Origin: CBDBJK01 sp965206395 | GTDB taxonomy: Bacteria > Chloroflexota > Dehalococcoidia > Lucifugimonadales > CATOSD01 | Direction: 5' to 3' | NCBI GenBank assembly: GCA_965206395.1 | Contig: CBDBJK010000038.1 | Location: forward strand, 62,001 to 126,000 | Length of the DNA: 64,000 bases | In this document: positions 43,155 through 52,331 of the stretch, in pieces | How positions within the stretch are numbered: the first letter of the stretch is position 1 | How the letters are laid out: every line of letters begins with the position of its first letter | Program-made: the position numbers and the translations under genes | The notes under the pieces: generated by a model | What the model was told of the DNA's origin: nothing | Databases searched by the model: none | Seen by the model: the letters and a program-made list of their open reading frames with translations, nothing else

Positions 43155-44024
43155 ATGACAAAAGTCATCGATACATTAGCAAACCTGGCTAAACCGAATC
43201 AGGCGGTCTTCATTTGCGATTTCTCACCGCCTCGTGGAGCGAATGCAGAGCTTTTGGAGCCCGTCAAGAACCTTGACGCGGACTTCGTTTCCGTGGCGTA
43301 CAATCCTGGCAAATCCACAAGGGTGAACCCCGTTATCACCGCTCACTGGATAAAGGCAAACGTCGGTGCTGACGTGGTGTTCACTCTTGCGACCAGGGAC
43401 ATGAACAAGCTAGCTCTCCAGAGCCTACTTCTGGGTGCAGAGCTTCTGGGACTTGAAAACCTTGTCGTGGTAAAAGGGGACGGTTTCACCGACAAAGAAC
43501 TTTCACTCGTTAAAGACGTCAGTGACTATCTGCCCTCCGAACTACTGCGCTCGATCACACAGATGAATGAGGGTATCGATTTCAAAGGATTAAAGCTTCG
43601 ATCTCCCACGAACTTCTGCGCCGGCGCAACCATAGACCTGGGTCGAGACCTGGAGCGAGAGTTGAAGCTCACGCGGAACAAGGTCGAAGCGGGGACACAG
43701 TTTTTCATATCACAGCCTACGTTCGAACCAGACGAGCCTCAGGAATTCATAGCACGTTATGCCGAGCTATATGACGAAGAGTTGCCTCCAATCTTTCATG
43801 GCATTCAGATAATGACGCCGGACAGCCTCGTCTTGGGTAAAGTACCTCAGTGGGTGACTGACGACCTGGCAAAGGGGCGGGCAGGCGAAGACATCGCCCT
43901 TGAAGTTTTGGGCAAATTCACTGACCACGGTTTCAGGTCCTTTTACCTCGTCCCCCCTATACTTCGAGGCGGTCGTCGTGACTACGAGGCTGCCCAATCC
44001 GTATTGGAAGCCTTCCGCAGGTAG
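43155..44024 (+). CDS. methylenetetrahydrofolate reductase family protein
   Basis: 289 residues with the MTHFR TIM-barrel pattern: CDFSPPRGANAELL (EFFPP-like N-terminus), DFVSVAYNPG, DVVFTLATRDMNKLALQSLLLGAELLGLENLVVVKGD, and NFCAGATIDLGRDLERELKL with KVEAGTQFFISQPTF. It probably reduces methylene-H4folate to methyl-H4folate or a related pterin. The first motif has Asp in place of the usual catalytic Glu (CDFSPPRG versus E-F-F-P-P), so its activity should be taken with care. Confidence 0.85.
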   Translation: MTKVIDTLANLAKPNQAVFICDFSPPRGANAELLEPVKNLDADFVSVAYNPGKSTRVNPVITAHWIKANVGADVVFTLATRDMNKLALQSLLLGAELLGLENLVVVKGDGFTDKELSLVKDVSDYLPSELLRSITQMNEGIDFKGLKLRSPTNFCAGATIDLGRDLERELKLTRNKVEAGTQFFISQPTFEPDEPQEFIARYAELYDEELPPIFHGIQIMTPDSLVLGKVPQWVTDDLAKGRAGEDIALEVLGKFTDHGFRSFYLVPPILRGGRRDYEAAQSVLEAFRR

Positions 44025-44211
44025 ACAGTTCCGACGAATACCGCGCTATCCATATTACCTTCTGATGCTTCAGCTTTCACCATCCATCCTCAATTTCCAG
44101 CCCTTGTTGCAACTGATTCATGAATCTGCGTTCTGAAGGTTAGCTATCAGCTAGACACCGCGTTGTCCAAGCCAATTGACTGGTTGGTCGCCCGAACTCC
44201 TGCCTGATTCG

Positions 44212-44240
44212 TTGACGCTTGGGCGGCCAAAAGCTATAAT
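44212..44240 (+). promoter_or_regulatory. consensus-like promoter before the desulforedoxin-like gene
   Basis: TTGACG (44212-44217) and a perfect TATAAT (44235-44240) are spaced by 17 bases, about 37 bases before the start codon at 44277. Confidence 0.82.
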
Positions 44241-44276
44241 CAAGTCAAACACAAGAGCGAAGGGGTGTATCTGAAG

Positions 44277-44393
44277 TTGGCGAACGAAACAGGAAAACGG
44301 TATGCATGTCCCAAGTGCGGTTCAGAATTCGTGGTAACAAAGGGCGGGGAAGGCAGCATGTTATGTTGTGGCGAGCCGGTGCCCAAGAAGTAA
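44277..44393 (+). CDS. desulforedoxin-like miniprotein 1
   Basis: 38 residues from TTG 44277 (GTG at 44265 is the alternative). The sequence ANETGKRYACPKCGSEF, then a GGEGSMLCCGEPV end, follows the desulforedoxin pattern C-x2-C-G ... G-x-G-x-L-x-C-C-G. That fold binds one iron (or zinc) by four Cys and also forms the N-terminal domain of desulfoferrodoxin. Free desulforedoxins of about 36 residues act as small electron carriers. A very good promoter sits 37 bases upstream. Confidence 0.8.
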   Translation: MANETGKRYACPKCGSEFVVTKGGEGSMLCCGEPVPKK

Positions 44394-44466
44394 CACGCAC
44401 CAATAATAAACGAAGTCAAATAGAACGCTTTGTTTGACACTTCCCCAAGTGAGGAGCGAAATATAG

Positions 44467-44610
44467 ATGGCTAATCAGCTAGGAAGAAGATATCAGTGCG
44501 ATGTCTGCGGGACAATGGTGCTGTGCACAAAGGCCGGAGAAGGCATCGTACAGTGCCACGAGATTGAAATGTCGGTACAACAGCCACGGAAACTCCCGTC
44601 CTCCGACTAA
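44467..44610 (+). CDS. desulforedoxin-like miniprotein 2 (altered metal ligand)
   Basis: 47 residues from ATG 44467 with GAGGAG upstream. It aligns along its length with miniprotein 1: YQCDVCGTMVLCTKAGEGIV, then QCHEIEM, where the usual C-C-G becomes C-H-E. The metal site would be Cys3-His or changed, and an extra Cys follows VL. A Pro/Ser-rich tail is added. Tandem position 73 bases after the first gene suggests duplication and divergence. Confidence 0.72.
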   Translation: MANQLGRRYQCDVCGTMVLCTKAGEGIVQCHEIEMSVQQPRKLPSSD

Positions 44611-44713
44611 TCTACGACCGAGCATATCTAGCAGCCGAACCTTCGACTTATCCCACAGGGCGCAGCCAGCGTTGGCAGTGCGCCAGGGCATTCACTTGTC
44701 AGGAATTACAAGA

Positions 44714-45589
44714 TTAGACGAGAGCCTTGAGTGCCGCCTCGTGCTGCTCGTCGGCGTGATATGAGCTGCGAACCAGCGGGCCGGAAGCCACGTGTTTGAA
44801 TCCAAGCGCCTCGCCCTCTTTGCGAAGCTCTTCGAATTCGTCTGGCATGTACCATCGGGAGAGCGGTGTGTGCTTCTCTGAGGGCCGCAGGTATTGCCCC
44901 ACCGTGATAAGGTCGCAGTCCACCGAGCGCAGATCGCGCATCGTGTCGATGATCTCGTCCCACGTTTCGCCCAGACCAACCATCATTCCTGACTTGGTGA
45001 CGCCGTCAGGCGCTATCTCTTTTGCCCTCTTGAGAAGCTCCAACGACTGGTCGTAATCCCCTTTGGGTCTGACGCTATGAAACACCCTACGGACGGTTTC
45101 GATGTTATGGTTCAGGGTTTGCGGCCCAGCCTCCATCACCTGCGAGAGCGCGTCCCAATTGCCGCAGAAGTCGGGTATGAGCACCTCGACTTTGCACTCC
45201 GGCAGACGCTTGCGTATCTGTTGGATACTCTGAGCAAAGATGAACGCGCCGCCATCTGGAAGCTCGTCGCGGTTGACCGAGGTTATCACAACATATCGGA
45301 GGCCAAGGCGCTCTACTGTTTCTGCCAAGCGAACAGGTTCTTCGAGGTCAAGGGTCATTGGCATCCCTGTCGTGACAGCGCAATAAGAACAGGCGCGGGT
45401 GCAGATGTCGCCCAGAATCATGAACGTGGCTGTCTTGCGATCCCAACACTCGCCGATGTTAGGGCAGCGGGCCTCCTCGCAGACTGTGTGAAGCTGGCCT
45501 TCGCGAAGCTGCTCCCTCAGTTGCAGATAATTGGAGCCGCCAGGCTTTTTGACCTTCAGCCAATTTGGAAGCCGTCTCTGCGCAGCCAT
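44714..45589 (-). CDS. lipA: lipoyl synthase LipA
   Basis: 291 residues, radical-SAM enzyme inserting two sulfurs into octanoyl chains. The auxiliary cluster cysteines are Cys37/42/48 (CEEARCPNIGEC), the SAM cluster is Cys63/67/70 (CTRACSYC), and the C-terminal serine motif is VRSSYHA. It supplies lipoate for 2-oxoacid dehydrogenases and glycine cleavage. No lipB is adjacent. Confidence 0.97.
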   Translation of the reverse strand: MAAQRRLPNWLKVKKPGGSNYLQLREQLREGQLHTVCEEARCPNIGECWDRKTATFMILGDICTRACSYCAVTTGMPMTLDLEEPVRLAETVERLGLRYVVITSVNRDELPDGGAFIFAQSIQQIRKRLPECKVEVLIPDFCGNWDALSQVMEAGPQTLNHNIETVRRVFHSVRPKGDYDQSLELLKRAKEIAPDGVTKSGMMVGLGETWDEIIDTMRDLRSVDCDLITVGQYLRPSEKHTPLSRWYMPDEFEELRKEGEALGFKHVASGPLVRSSYHADEQHEAALKALV

Positions 45590-45856
45590 GTTTCCTCCCA
45601 GCGACGTGTATACCTAATAATAGCAGATACACCTGTATTCGTCGCAAACAGGCGTGCGATTATTCTCGCTCCCCTCACGAGAATCGCACTCTCATATGCT
45701 ATATTAGAATCAAACGAAGGCAACAAGACGCGCGCGGAAGGGAGTTTTTCATTTATGTAGAAATATTAGTCACCTACCCGCGCCTCACAATTCTCGTCTC
45801 GTTAGTGGGAGGACAGCAACACTGATGAATAACTCTGAGCGTAGAGACTTTAGCTA

Positions 45857-47068
45857 TTGACGTACTCGACAGCTCAAACGGAATCAACGGAACACGAATA
45901 CGCTAATCTAGTTTTGGGCGGCATTGGCGCCCTAGGAGACTGCTATGCCCAATTCGAAGACGAGACCATAAACGTCTTCGGCGGCATTCCTGGCGAAGAG
46001 GTTGTCGCAAGGATCGTTCGATACAGACGACGACGCAAGCGGTATGTTTCGGGCCTCGTGACTGAGGTATTGAAGCCTTCACCGCACAGAGTCGCAACAC
46101 CCTGTCCGTATTTCGGGCCTTGCAGTGGCTGCCAATGGCAGCACATCGAGTATTCACACCAGTTGCACTTGAAACAAGATGCCGTCGCCAGCGAATTGAG
46201 ACGTTATCCTGAGTTAGAAGGCATTGCGGTGTCTCCGACGGTTCCCAGTCCACAGATCTTTAACTACCGCAATCACGCCCGATTCACCGTGCGCAACCAG
46301 GGTTCCCTTGGCTTCAACAATCGGATAACACGCAGGTTCGTGAAGATCGATGATTGTATGCTCATGGCGCCGGGTATTAATCAGGCGCTGCGTTCGCTTC
46401 AGGACAGATGCCAAGAGACAACCCAACTTTCCATTCGATATGGGATCAATACCGAAGAATTCTTAATTCAGCCGACATTGCAAAACATAGACATTCCATT
46501 GCCTTCAGGCCAGACGCATTATCGCGAAAAACTGCTGGGGCATGCATTCAGGGTCGCGTCCCCATCGTTCTTTCAGGTCAACACCATGCAGGCCGAGCAG
46601 ATGGTCGAACTGGTGCGTGAGAGGCTCGACCTGAGCAAGAGCGATACACTGTTGGACGCCTACGCGGGCGTTGGCAGTTTCGCAATCCTCCTGGCTCCGT
46701 ACGTGCGACGAGTTGTCGCCATCGAGGAATCGGCGGCGGCGATCAAAGATGCCAGCGAGAATGCTGAAGGCGCAGGCAATCTAGAATTTATGGAGTCAAA
46801 GACCGAGGAGGCGCTGGACAGCCTGAAGGAAGCTCCGGATGCCGTTATACTCGATCCTCCTCGCGCTGGATGCGACGCAAAGGCGCTCAGGGCGTTGATT
46901 CGGCTCGCGCCCATGCGAGTTGTTTATGTATCGTGCGAGCCGGAGACTCTGGCGCGAGACCTCTCCCTGTTGGTCAATGGCCCATTTCGGGTCGAAAGCG
47001 TGGAACCTATCGACATGTTTCCACAGACTTATCATGTCGAGACCATCGCCACGTTAATACTCGAATAA
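45857..47068 (+). CDS. 23S rRNA (uracil-C5)-methyltransferase, RlmD/RumA family
   Basis: 403 residues. The N-terminus is a TRAM-like domain. Iron-sulfur cysteines are in CPYFGPCSGC, with a fourth in KIDDCML. SAM-binding is LLDAYAGVGSFAILLAP and the catalytic Cys-Glu pair is near VVYVSCEPETLARDL. Gram-positive RlmCD or RlmD-like specificity cannot be told apart here. Translation seems to start at TTG 45857, with no strong ribosome binding site; an upstream ATG is out of frame. Confidence 0.92.
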   Translation: MTYSTAQTESTEHEYANLVLGGIGALGDCYAQFEDETINVFGGIPGEEVVARIVRYRRRRKRYVSGLVTEVLKPSPHRVATPCPYFGPCSGCQWQHIEYSHQLHLKQDAVASELRRYPELEGIAVSPTVPSPQIFNYRNHARFTVRNQGSLGFNNRITRRFVKIDDCMLMAPGINQALRSLQDRCQETTQLSIRYGINTEEFLIQPTLQNIDIPLPSGQTHYREKLLGHAFRVASPSFFQVNTMQAEQMVELVRERLDLSKSDTLLDAYAGVGSFAILLAPYVRRVVAIEESAAAIKDASENAEGAGNLEFMESKTEEALDSLKEAPDAVILDPPRAGCDAKALRALIRLAPMRVVYVSCEPETLARDLSLLVNGPFRVESVEPIDMFPQTYHVETIATLILE

Positions 47069-47243
47069 TTAGCCTACGCCAATTGAAAGGTGTAGAATAC
47101 GACAGATATCTGGGTTACATAAAACTGTCAAAGCAGCGCGAAGCAAAGCCCTGCGAAGCCTTATTTCTCCAACATAGCAGTTACGCAAGGACAAGAGGGC
47201 TTCCAGTTATTCAGTCCTTCCACGGAAGGGTGGGACAACCTTT

Positions 47244-47894
47244 ATGAAAGATAGTGAGCAGGCTTCACAAGGCGTCACCCTGGTATTAGCCTCCGGCTCT
47301 CCACGCAGACGTGAGCTTATCAGGGCGTTGGACATGCCCGTGGAGTCGTCAAGCCCTGATGGAGATGAGGATTCGCCCCGAAGCGGTGAGAGGCCGGAAG
47401 AGTATGTCATGCGGTTGTCTCTCGATAAGGCGAGGCAGATAACCGACCGATTTGCAAATGCCGTCGTCATAGGGGCGGACACCGTCGTGGTATTGAACGA
47501 GGAAATTCTCGGCAAACCCGTTAACGAGGCGGAAGCGACAGCCATGCTTCAACGGCTGCGTGGCGTGGCGCATAGTGTGTTGACTGGTATGACCGTGCTA
47601 GACGGCAGAACGGGACACTGGAAATCTACAGTCAAGAGCACCGACGTTTGCATGCGACGCTACACCGATATGGAAATCGCCGCATATGTGAAAACCGGCG
47701 AGCCTCTGGACAAGGCAGGGGGTTACGCGATACAGGACGAGGATTTTCGCCCTGCAGCAAGCATACAGGGTTGTTACCTCAACGTTGTAGGATTTCCTCT
47801 CTGCGAGGTAATCAGACTCTTGGGTCAACTATGCGTTGATGTGACGCTCAAATCCGATTGGCAACCGCCTGAGCAGTGCAAAGACTGTGCGTAG
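47244..47894 (+). CDS. maf: Maf-family nucleoside triphosphate pyrophosphatase
   Basis: 216 residues. LVLASGSPRRRELIRALDMP at the N-terminus, VIGADTVVVLNEEILGKPVN in the middle and AGGYAIQDEDFRPAASIQGCYLNVVGFPL near the end are the Maf/YhdE signatures. It hydrolyses dTTP/UTP or modified nucleotides. The C-terminal 20 residues include CKDC, an unusual extension. It lies 24 bases before tatB and may share a transcript with tatBC. Confidence 0.94.
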   Translation: MKDSEQASQGVTLVLASGSPRRRELIRALDMPVESSSPDGDEDSPRSGERPEEYVMRLSLDKARQITDRFANAVVIGADTVVVLNEEILGKPVNEAEATAMLQRLRGVAHSVLTGMTVLDGRTGHWKSTVKSTDVCMRRYTDMEIAAYVKTGEPLDKAGGYAIQDEDFRPAASIQGCYLNVVGFPLCEVIRLLGQLCVDVTLKSDWQPPEQCKDCA

Positions 47895-47918
47895 AGGAAA
47901 AAGTAGGAGGCAAAAGGC

Positions 47919-48308
47919 ATGAACTTCTTGGGCTTGGGGACCTTGGAAATAGGTGTCATCCTCTTGGTGGCCTTCATTTTCTTGGGACCTGAGCGAATGA
48001 TAGGCGTCGCGAGGACTCTGGGTAAATTAGTGGCTGAATTGCGCCGCATGACGGCAGACCTGCCCAATTTGACGCTAGACGAAGATGAGATCGCCAAGCC
48101 CCCCGAGGCTCCGATTGTTCATCGCGGCAGCGGCCCGAATCCAGACATCACCAACAGTTCAGACGCTCCCCAGGCTTCACCCTACTCCACGCCTGTGACA
48201 ACAACAGAGGATGACGACCCCGCCACCTCAGACGGCCCTGTGCCGTTTCAAAGGCCCACGCCAGCCTCTGACAATCCCGAGCCACCTTCAAAACAGGAAT
48301 CGGCATGA
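47919..48308 (+). CDS. tatB: Sec-independent translocase subunit TatB-like
   Basis: 129 residues: short N-terminal helix with the LGTLEIGVILLVAFIFLGPERM signature, an amphipathic helix (ARTLGKLVAELRRMTADL) and a Pro/Asp-rich cytoplasmic tail. The GLGTLE start, the LGPERM motif and the position overlapping tatC by ATGA favour TatB over TatA. Confidence 0.9.
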   Translation: MNFLGLGTLEIGVILLVAFIFLGPERMIGVARTLGKLVAELRRMTADLPNLTLDEDEIAKPPEAPIVHRGSGPNPDITNSSDAPQASPYSTPVTTTEDDDPATSDGPVPFQRPTPASDNPEPPSKQESA

Positions 48309-49084
48309 ATGAAAACCCCCTCCTGATCAAGGAGCACCTCGTTGAACTTCGAAAGCGTGTCACGTGGTCAGCTCTGGCTGTCATAGTTTCGACGGGCGTA
48401 GCGTTCGCATTCCACCAGCAGATACTCAGCTTTCTTATGGAGCCAGCGCAAGGATTCGCAGACATTCCTAATCAAAAGCCGATTTATACCGAGCTTACGG
48501 AGTTTATCGGCGCGGCATTCAAGGCCTCGTTAGTTGCGGGTATAGCCGTGTCTATGCCCTTTGTGCTCTATCAGATGGCGATGTTCGTCGCGCCGGGACT
48601 AACGCCATCTGAGAAGCGATATCTGTACGCTCTGCTCCCCGTGAGCGTGCTGATGTTCTTGGCGGGGGCTGCTTTTGGCTATCGCATTCTCTTTCCGCCA
48701 ATGCTGAATTTCCTGCTCACCTTTGGCAGCGATGTAGCGACCCCTCTAATCAGAATAGGCAGCTACGTAAACACAATGGTAACGCTGCTGTTTTGGATGG
48801 GTGTTGTATTCGAGATACCTCTTGTTTCCTTCTTCTTGTCCAAAATCGGCGTGGTGACCCCTGAGTTCCTCGCGAAGCAACGGCGCTATGCTCTCGTCGC
48901 CGCATTCGTTTTGGGCGCCATCATTACGCCCACATTCGACCCTCTCAATCAAACATTTGTAGCCGTGCCTATCATCGTTCTATATGAAGCAGGCATCTGG
49001 CTGGCGAAACTGGCGCGGATTGGTAAGAAGAAATCTTCCTCGGAGCTAGGCCTGGCTGACACCGATGGCGGGGCACAAAAATAG
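48305..49084 (+). CDS. tatC: twin-arginine translocase subunit TatC
   Basis: 259 residues with six membrane helices and the family motifs LIKEHLVELRKRV at the N-terminus, GLTPSEKRYLYALLPVSVLMFLAGAAFGY and ALVAAFVLGAIITPTFDPLNQ. TatC recognises the twin-arginine signal peptide. It is translationally coupled to tatB. Confidence 0.97.
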   Translation: MNENPLLIKEHLVELRKRVTWSALAVIVSTGVAFAFHQQILSFLMEPAQGFADIPNQKPIYTELTEFIGAAFKASLVAGIAVSMPFVLYQMAMFVAPGLTPSEKRYLYALLPVSVLMFLAGAAFGYRILFPPMLNFLLTFGSDVATPLIRIGSYVNTMVTLLFWMGVVFEIPLVSFFLSKIGVVTPEFLAKQRRYALVAAFVLGAIITPTFDPLNQTFVAVPIIVLYEAGIWLAKLARIGKKKSSSELGLADTDGGAQK

Positions 49085-49112
49085 GCTCCGAACTCTAGGT
49101 CGGGAGCCTATT
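49080..49112. terminator. hairpin between convergent tatC and tatA
   Basis: A 10-bp stem (49080-49089 with 49103-49112, AATAGGCTCC) overlaps the tatC stop codon. The T-run is poor (TTCCCCTATTT). Confidence 0.6.
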
Positions 49113-49148
49113 CCCCTATTTGACTGATGCTCTTTATTAGCTCAGAGC

Positions 49149-49358
49149 TTATGGAGCGATCTTTTCTTTATCTTCCTCGTTGGCGCTATCCAACTGAGTC
49201 ACGTCTTCATCGCCTTCAATCTTAGACTGCGACTTTCGGAACTCCCGTATGGCTTTACCCATGGCACCGCCGATTTCAGGCAATCTGCCGACGCCAAAAA
49301 TGACCATCACGATCACAAGGATTATTATCAGCTCCATCGGCCCAAGACGAAAAGGCAT
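49149..49358 (-). CDS. tatA: twin-arginine translocase subunit TatA
   Basis: 69 residues: N-terminal helix MPFRLGPMELIIILVIVMVI, then the FGVGRLPEIGGAMGKAIREFR amphipathic hinge region and an acidic tail. It forms the pore of the Tat system. It is transcribed toward tatBC rather than with it. Confidence 0.94.
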   Translation of the reverse strand: MPFRLGPMELIIILVIVMVIFGVGRLPEIGGAMGKAIREFRKSQSKIEGDEDVTQLDSANEEDKEKIAP

Positions 49359-49499
49359 ATCTTCCCCCTTTTATTAACGCCCCTGATGTCTAGCTTAAAT
49401 CATAGCTGTTTACTCGATATGAGTCAAGCCGATGCCGTAGCTGCAAATGACCGCTTCAGCGTATGCTATAATTGACTCCTGTTTTAAGGAGGCAAATGA

Positions 49500-50201
49500 A
49501 TGGCGGATGCGCAACGCAGACAGTTCGTTAAATATAACTTTTTCAGTATAGACCCTCTCTGGCGCAGATTGCCGGAAGCGGAAAAAACCGACAATAGACG
49601 GGAGTTTACCGCCGTTATTGAGGAATCCGCCAACCATATGTTTATTCGCAGCTACAGTCTTGTGGGACTGAGAGGCGACGCCGATTTTCTGCTCTGGCAC
49701 GCCACTGATACGCTTGAAGAACTTCAGGATTTCTCCACAAGGCTATGGAGCACGGGCCTCGGCCATTACCTGACACAGCCGTACTCTTATCTTGCGATGA
49801 CACGCGGCTCGGAGTACGTTGGCAACCATCGGCACGCCGGGCAAGAAGGCACAACAGTGCGATTGCGCCCTGGAGAGGACGCCAAGTATTTTGTCGTCTA
49901 CCCGTTTCTAAAGACAAGGCAGTGGTATTTGCTGCCTCAGGAGGAACGCCAGCGAATGATGACCGAGCACTTCAAGATCGGTCACAAGTACCCCTCCGTG
50001 AAGATAAATACCTCATATTCCTTTGGCCTTGATGACCAGGAATTCGTCGTCGCATTTGAAACCGACAGCCCCGGAGATTTCCTGGACCTCGTGATGGAGC
50101 TACGAGGGGTCGAAGGAAGCCTTTTCACTCTCCTCGACACGCCTATTTTCACTTGCATCCAGCGTCCGATAGACGAAACCATAGAAAGCATTGGTGTGTA
50201 G
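49500..50201 (+). CDS. hemQ: chlorite dismutase-family haem protein (HemQ / coproheme decarboxylase-like)
   Basis: 233 residues. The family core is VVYPFLKTRQWYLLPQEERQ, then HFKIGHKYPSVKINTSYSFG (haem-ligand His) and DDQEFVVAFETD. The YP-x-x-K-x-x-x-WY text matches HemQ, which decarboxylates coproheme to haem b in Gram-positive-type haem synthesis. True chlorite dismutases need a distal Arg that I cannot place. AAGGAGG precedes the ATG. Confidence 0.88.
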   Translation: MADAQRRQFVKYNFFSIDPLWRRLPEAEKTDNRREFTAVIEESANHMFIRSYSLVGLRGDADFLLWHATDTLEELQDFSTRLWSTGLGHYLTQPYSYLAMTRGSEYVGNHRHAGQEGTTVRLRPGEDAKYFVVYPFLKTRQWYLLPQEERQRMMTEHFKIGHKYPSVKINTSYSFGLDDQEFVVAFETDSPGDFLDLVMELRGVEGSLFTLLDTPIFTCIQRPIDETIESIGV

Positions 50202-51184
50202 AGGGACCAGACGGGCGGCAGCATTCCGCGCCTGTCGCTATGCACATCAGAAATTTACCACTCACGAATGTCCGGGAGTGCCTCGGTGGTTCAAAGTCCT
50301 CACTGGCATTCGCTTGGAAATTGATAGAGTTGCGCTAGCCTGAAACATCCTCAAGTGAACGTACCGCTGTTTCAGGGCTAAAGGCGAACCATGCGAACCA
50401 GAAGTGATTTGCATGAACCATCGGTGTCAACTGAGTGCCCTTTAGCGGGCCAGCGATTCCCTGACCCAGTATGTTCCAGATTGTCTCTGTTTCGTCGTCC
50501 ACAACCACCTCGCCGCGAACACCGAATGTCAACTTCTGACCTTCAACGACAGGATCGAAGACTCCGGTTGAGCCTACAGTCCGGTGTGCAGTGGCTCCGG
50601 GGCTTGCAAACGGGGATAGCGTTCCGCCAGCGTAAAAGATTACGACATCCTTGCCGTTTACAGTATCATTAACAACCGGATGTTTTTTCAACACCCTGAA
50701 GGGGTATGCTACGGCCTGGTCTCCGACGGTCAGGGACACTACCCGTTCCATAGGCTTGAGTATTCCGTCATATTCTCCAAAGAAAAGGAACGGCGTTCTA
50801 GCAAGGTCATCGTACCCGCCGTATGGAGCGATGTCGTAGTTCTGATAGTGCCCAAACCCCGTTTCCCTAGAAAGCACCTGGCCGCCAGGAAATGATGTTC
50901 GGAAATCAATCCAGGAGACCAATGAGGCAGGCAGAAAATCCAGCTTCGTGCCGGTCAACTCGCCAACTATGGCTTCTCCAGTAATCTGTTGCCACCAGGA
51001 CTCTGTTTGACGGTCCCACATCACAAGATCGCTTTTTCGCAGATTTCCAGAGGTTCCGAAATCCAGTACACTTCCATTTACCCTGCGATCGAAAACGATG
51101 GCAGTGTTGCAAAGAGGGCAGAAGGTGACAGTGATCGGAATATCGCCTAATACATCGTTGACTATCTCATGAGCTACTAGTGGT

Positions 51185-51823
51185 TCAACGTTTTTGTATT
51201 GATGGGTAGAGTGACTTTAGCTTGATGCGCGCATCCTCGGTAGTGAAGCGCCAATCCACTCGTATCACATCCCGGTTGCGTTGATTCTGCCAAGCATTGA
51301 CCTCGCCGCGCAGGATGTCTTGATTGGCAATCCGTCGGTCCAGGCACTGTCGAGCCAGCACACCGATCTCTATCTCCGCCATATTCAACCAACTCCCGTG
51401 TTTGGGAGTGTAGTGTATCTCCAGTCGCTCAGCTATACGCCTCGCCTCAGCAGGCTCGAATGCCTCGTATAGCGAGGACAGCTTGTGAGTGTTGAGATTG
51501 TCCATTACCAGCACGATCCGGTCTCTGTCAGGGTAGTCCTCGTCGACCAGTTTCTTTATCACATGCGCCCAGTCCACCTTCGTGCGACGCTCTCTGACCT
51601 CGACTCGGCGCCATCCGTCCAACGGTGCAAACAGCATGAACAGGCTGCTCACTCCATTGCGCTCGTATTCGTAGTCGTATGCCGCCGATAAGCCGGGCGC
51701 TGCGGGACGCGGCACTCGCGTCTCCTTGACTTGCTGTTTGCTCGTCTCATCCATGCACACCAGAACCTCATTCCCATCGTACGGCCGTTGGTAGACCTCC
51801 AGTACGTCTTCCATCGCGCACAC
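51185..51823 (-). CDS. IS630 transposase DDE domain (orfB, copy 2)
   Basis: 212 residues, identical to copy 1 orfB except for lacking the 12-bp MEDV duplication. The complete D-D-E triad is present (VCMDETSK, VMDNLNTH, WLNMAEIE). Confidence 0.92.
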   Translation of the reverse strand: MCAMEDVLEVYQRPYDGNEVLVCMDETSKQQVKETRVPRPAAPGLSAAYDYEYERNGVSSLFMLFAPLDGWRRVEVRERRTKVDWAHVIKKLVDEDYPDRDRIVLVMDNLNTHKLSSLYEAFEPAEARRIAERLEIHYTPKHGSWLNMAEIEIGVLARQCLDRRIANQDILRGEVNAWQNQRNRDVIRVDWRFTTEDARIKLKSLYPSIQKR

Positions 51824-52331
51824 AAACTCCGCGCTCTGACCGGGCGGGATGCACCAACTCTGCTTCAGCCACGGCTTCAGTTCGTTTTTTTTTAAGCGCC
51901 TGGCGAACCGTCTCGGTGCTAATGGTCCCGACTATCTCACACTCGACCAACTGGTCAGCCAACAGCTTCAGGGTCCAACTGGCACGCCCCTCCGGCGGTT
52001 CCCCGCAGGCCATCGCTATCAACCGTGCTTCACCTTCGCCGTCCAGTCTCTTTTGACGCCGACGCAGTTGCTTTTTGCGATTCAGCGCAGACTCGACCCC
52101 CTCCTCCACACAGCGCTTGCGTATTCGCTCGACCGTTGACTGTCCCACACCGAGCGCGCTGGTGATGTCCGCGTCCTTCATTCCCCCGTCCGAGCGTGAC
52201 TCATCGCTCATCAGCAGAATGCGCGCATGGGTCTGTTTGTACGCCGCAGCCCGACCGCGTGAGACCAAGGCGTTGAGTTCCTGTTGTTCGTCGGTAGTCA
52301 GTCTGATACGGTACTTCTTGGTAGACATCAT
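51768..52331 (-). CDS. IS630 transposase N-terminal frame (orfA, copy 2), intact
   Basis: The only fully intact orfA of the four copies with the nine-A slip site. It overlaps orfB by 56 bases. A -1 shift on the A-run at 51887-51895 yields KNELKPWLKQSWCIPPGQSA, the expected joining sequence before orfB. Confidence 0.88.
   Translation of the reverse strand: MMSTKKYRIRLTTDEQQELNALVSRGRAAAYKQTHARILLMSDESRSDGGMKDADITSALGVGQSTVERIRKRCVEEGVESALNRKKQLRRRQKRLDGEGEARLIAMACGEPPEGRASWTLKLLADQLVECEIVGTISTETVRQALKKKRTEAVAEAELVHPARSERGVCVRDGRRTGGLPTAVRWE

Noticed and set aside
50335..51024. Treating the DUF3179 C-terminal piece as an intact shorter gene
   Set aside because: Family sequence continues upstream of its first ATG up to the IS junction and resumes beyond it, so it is a fragment.
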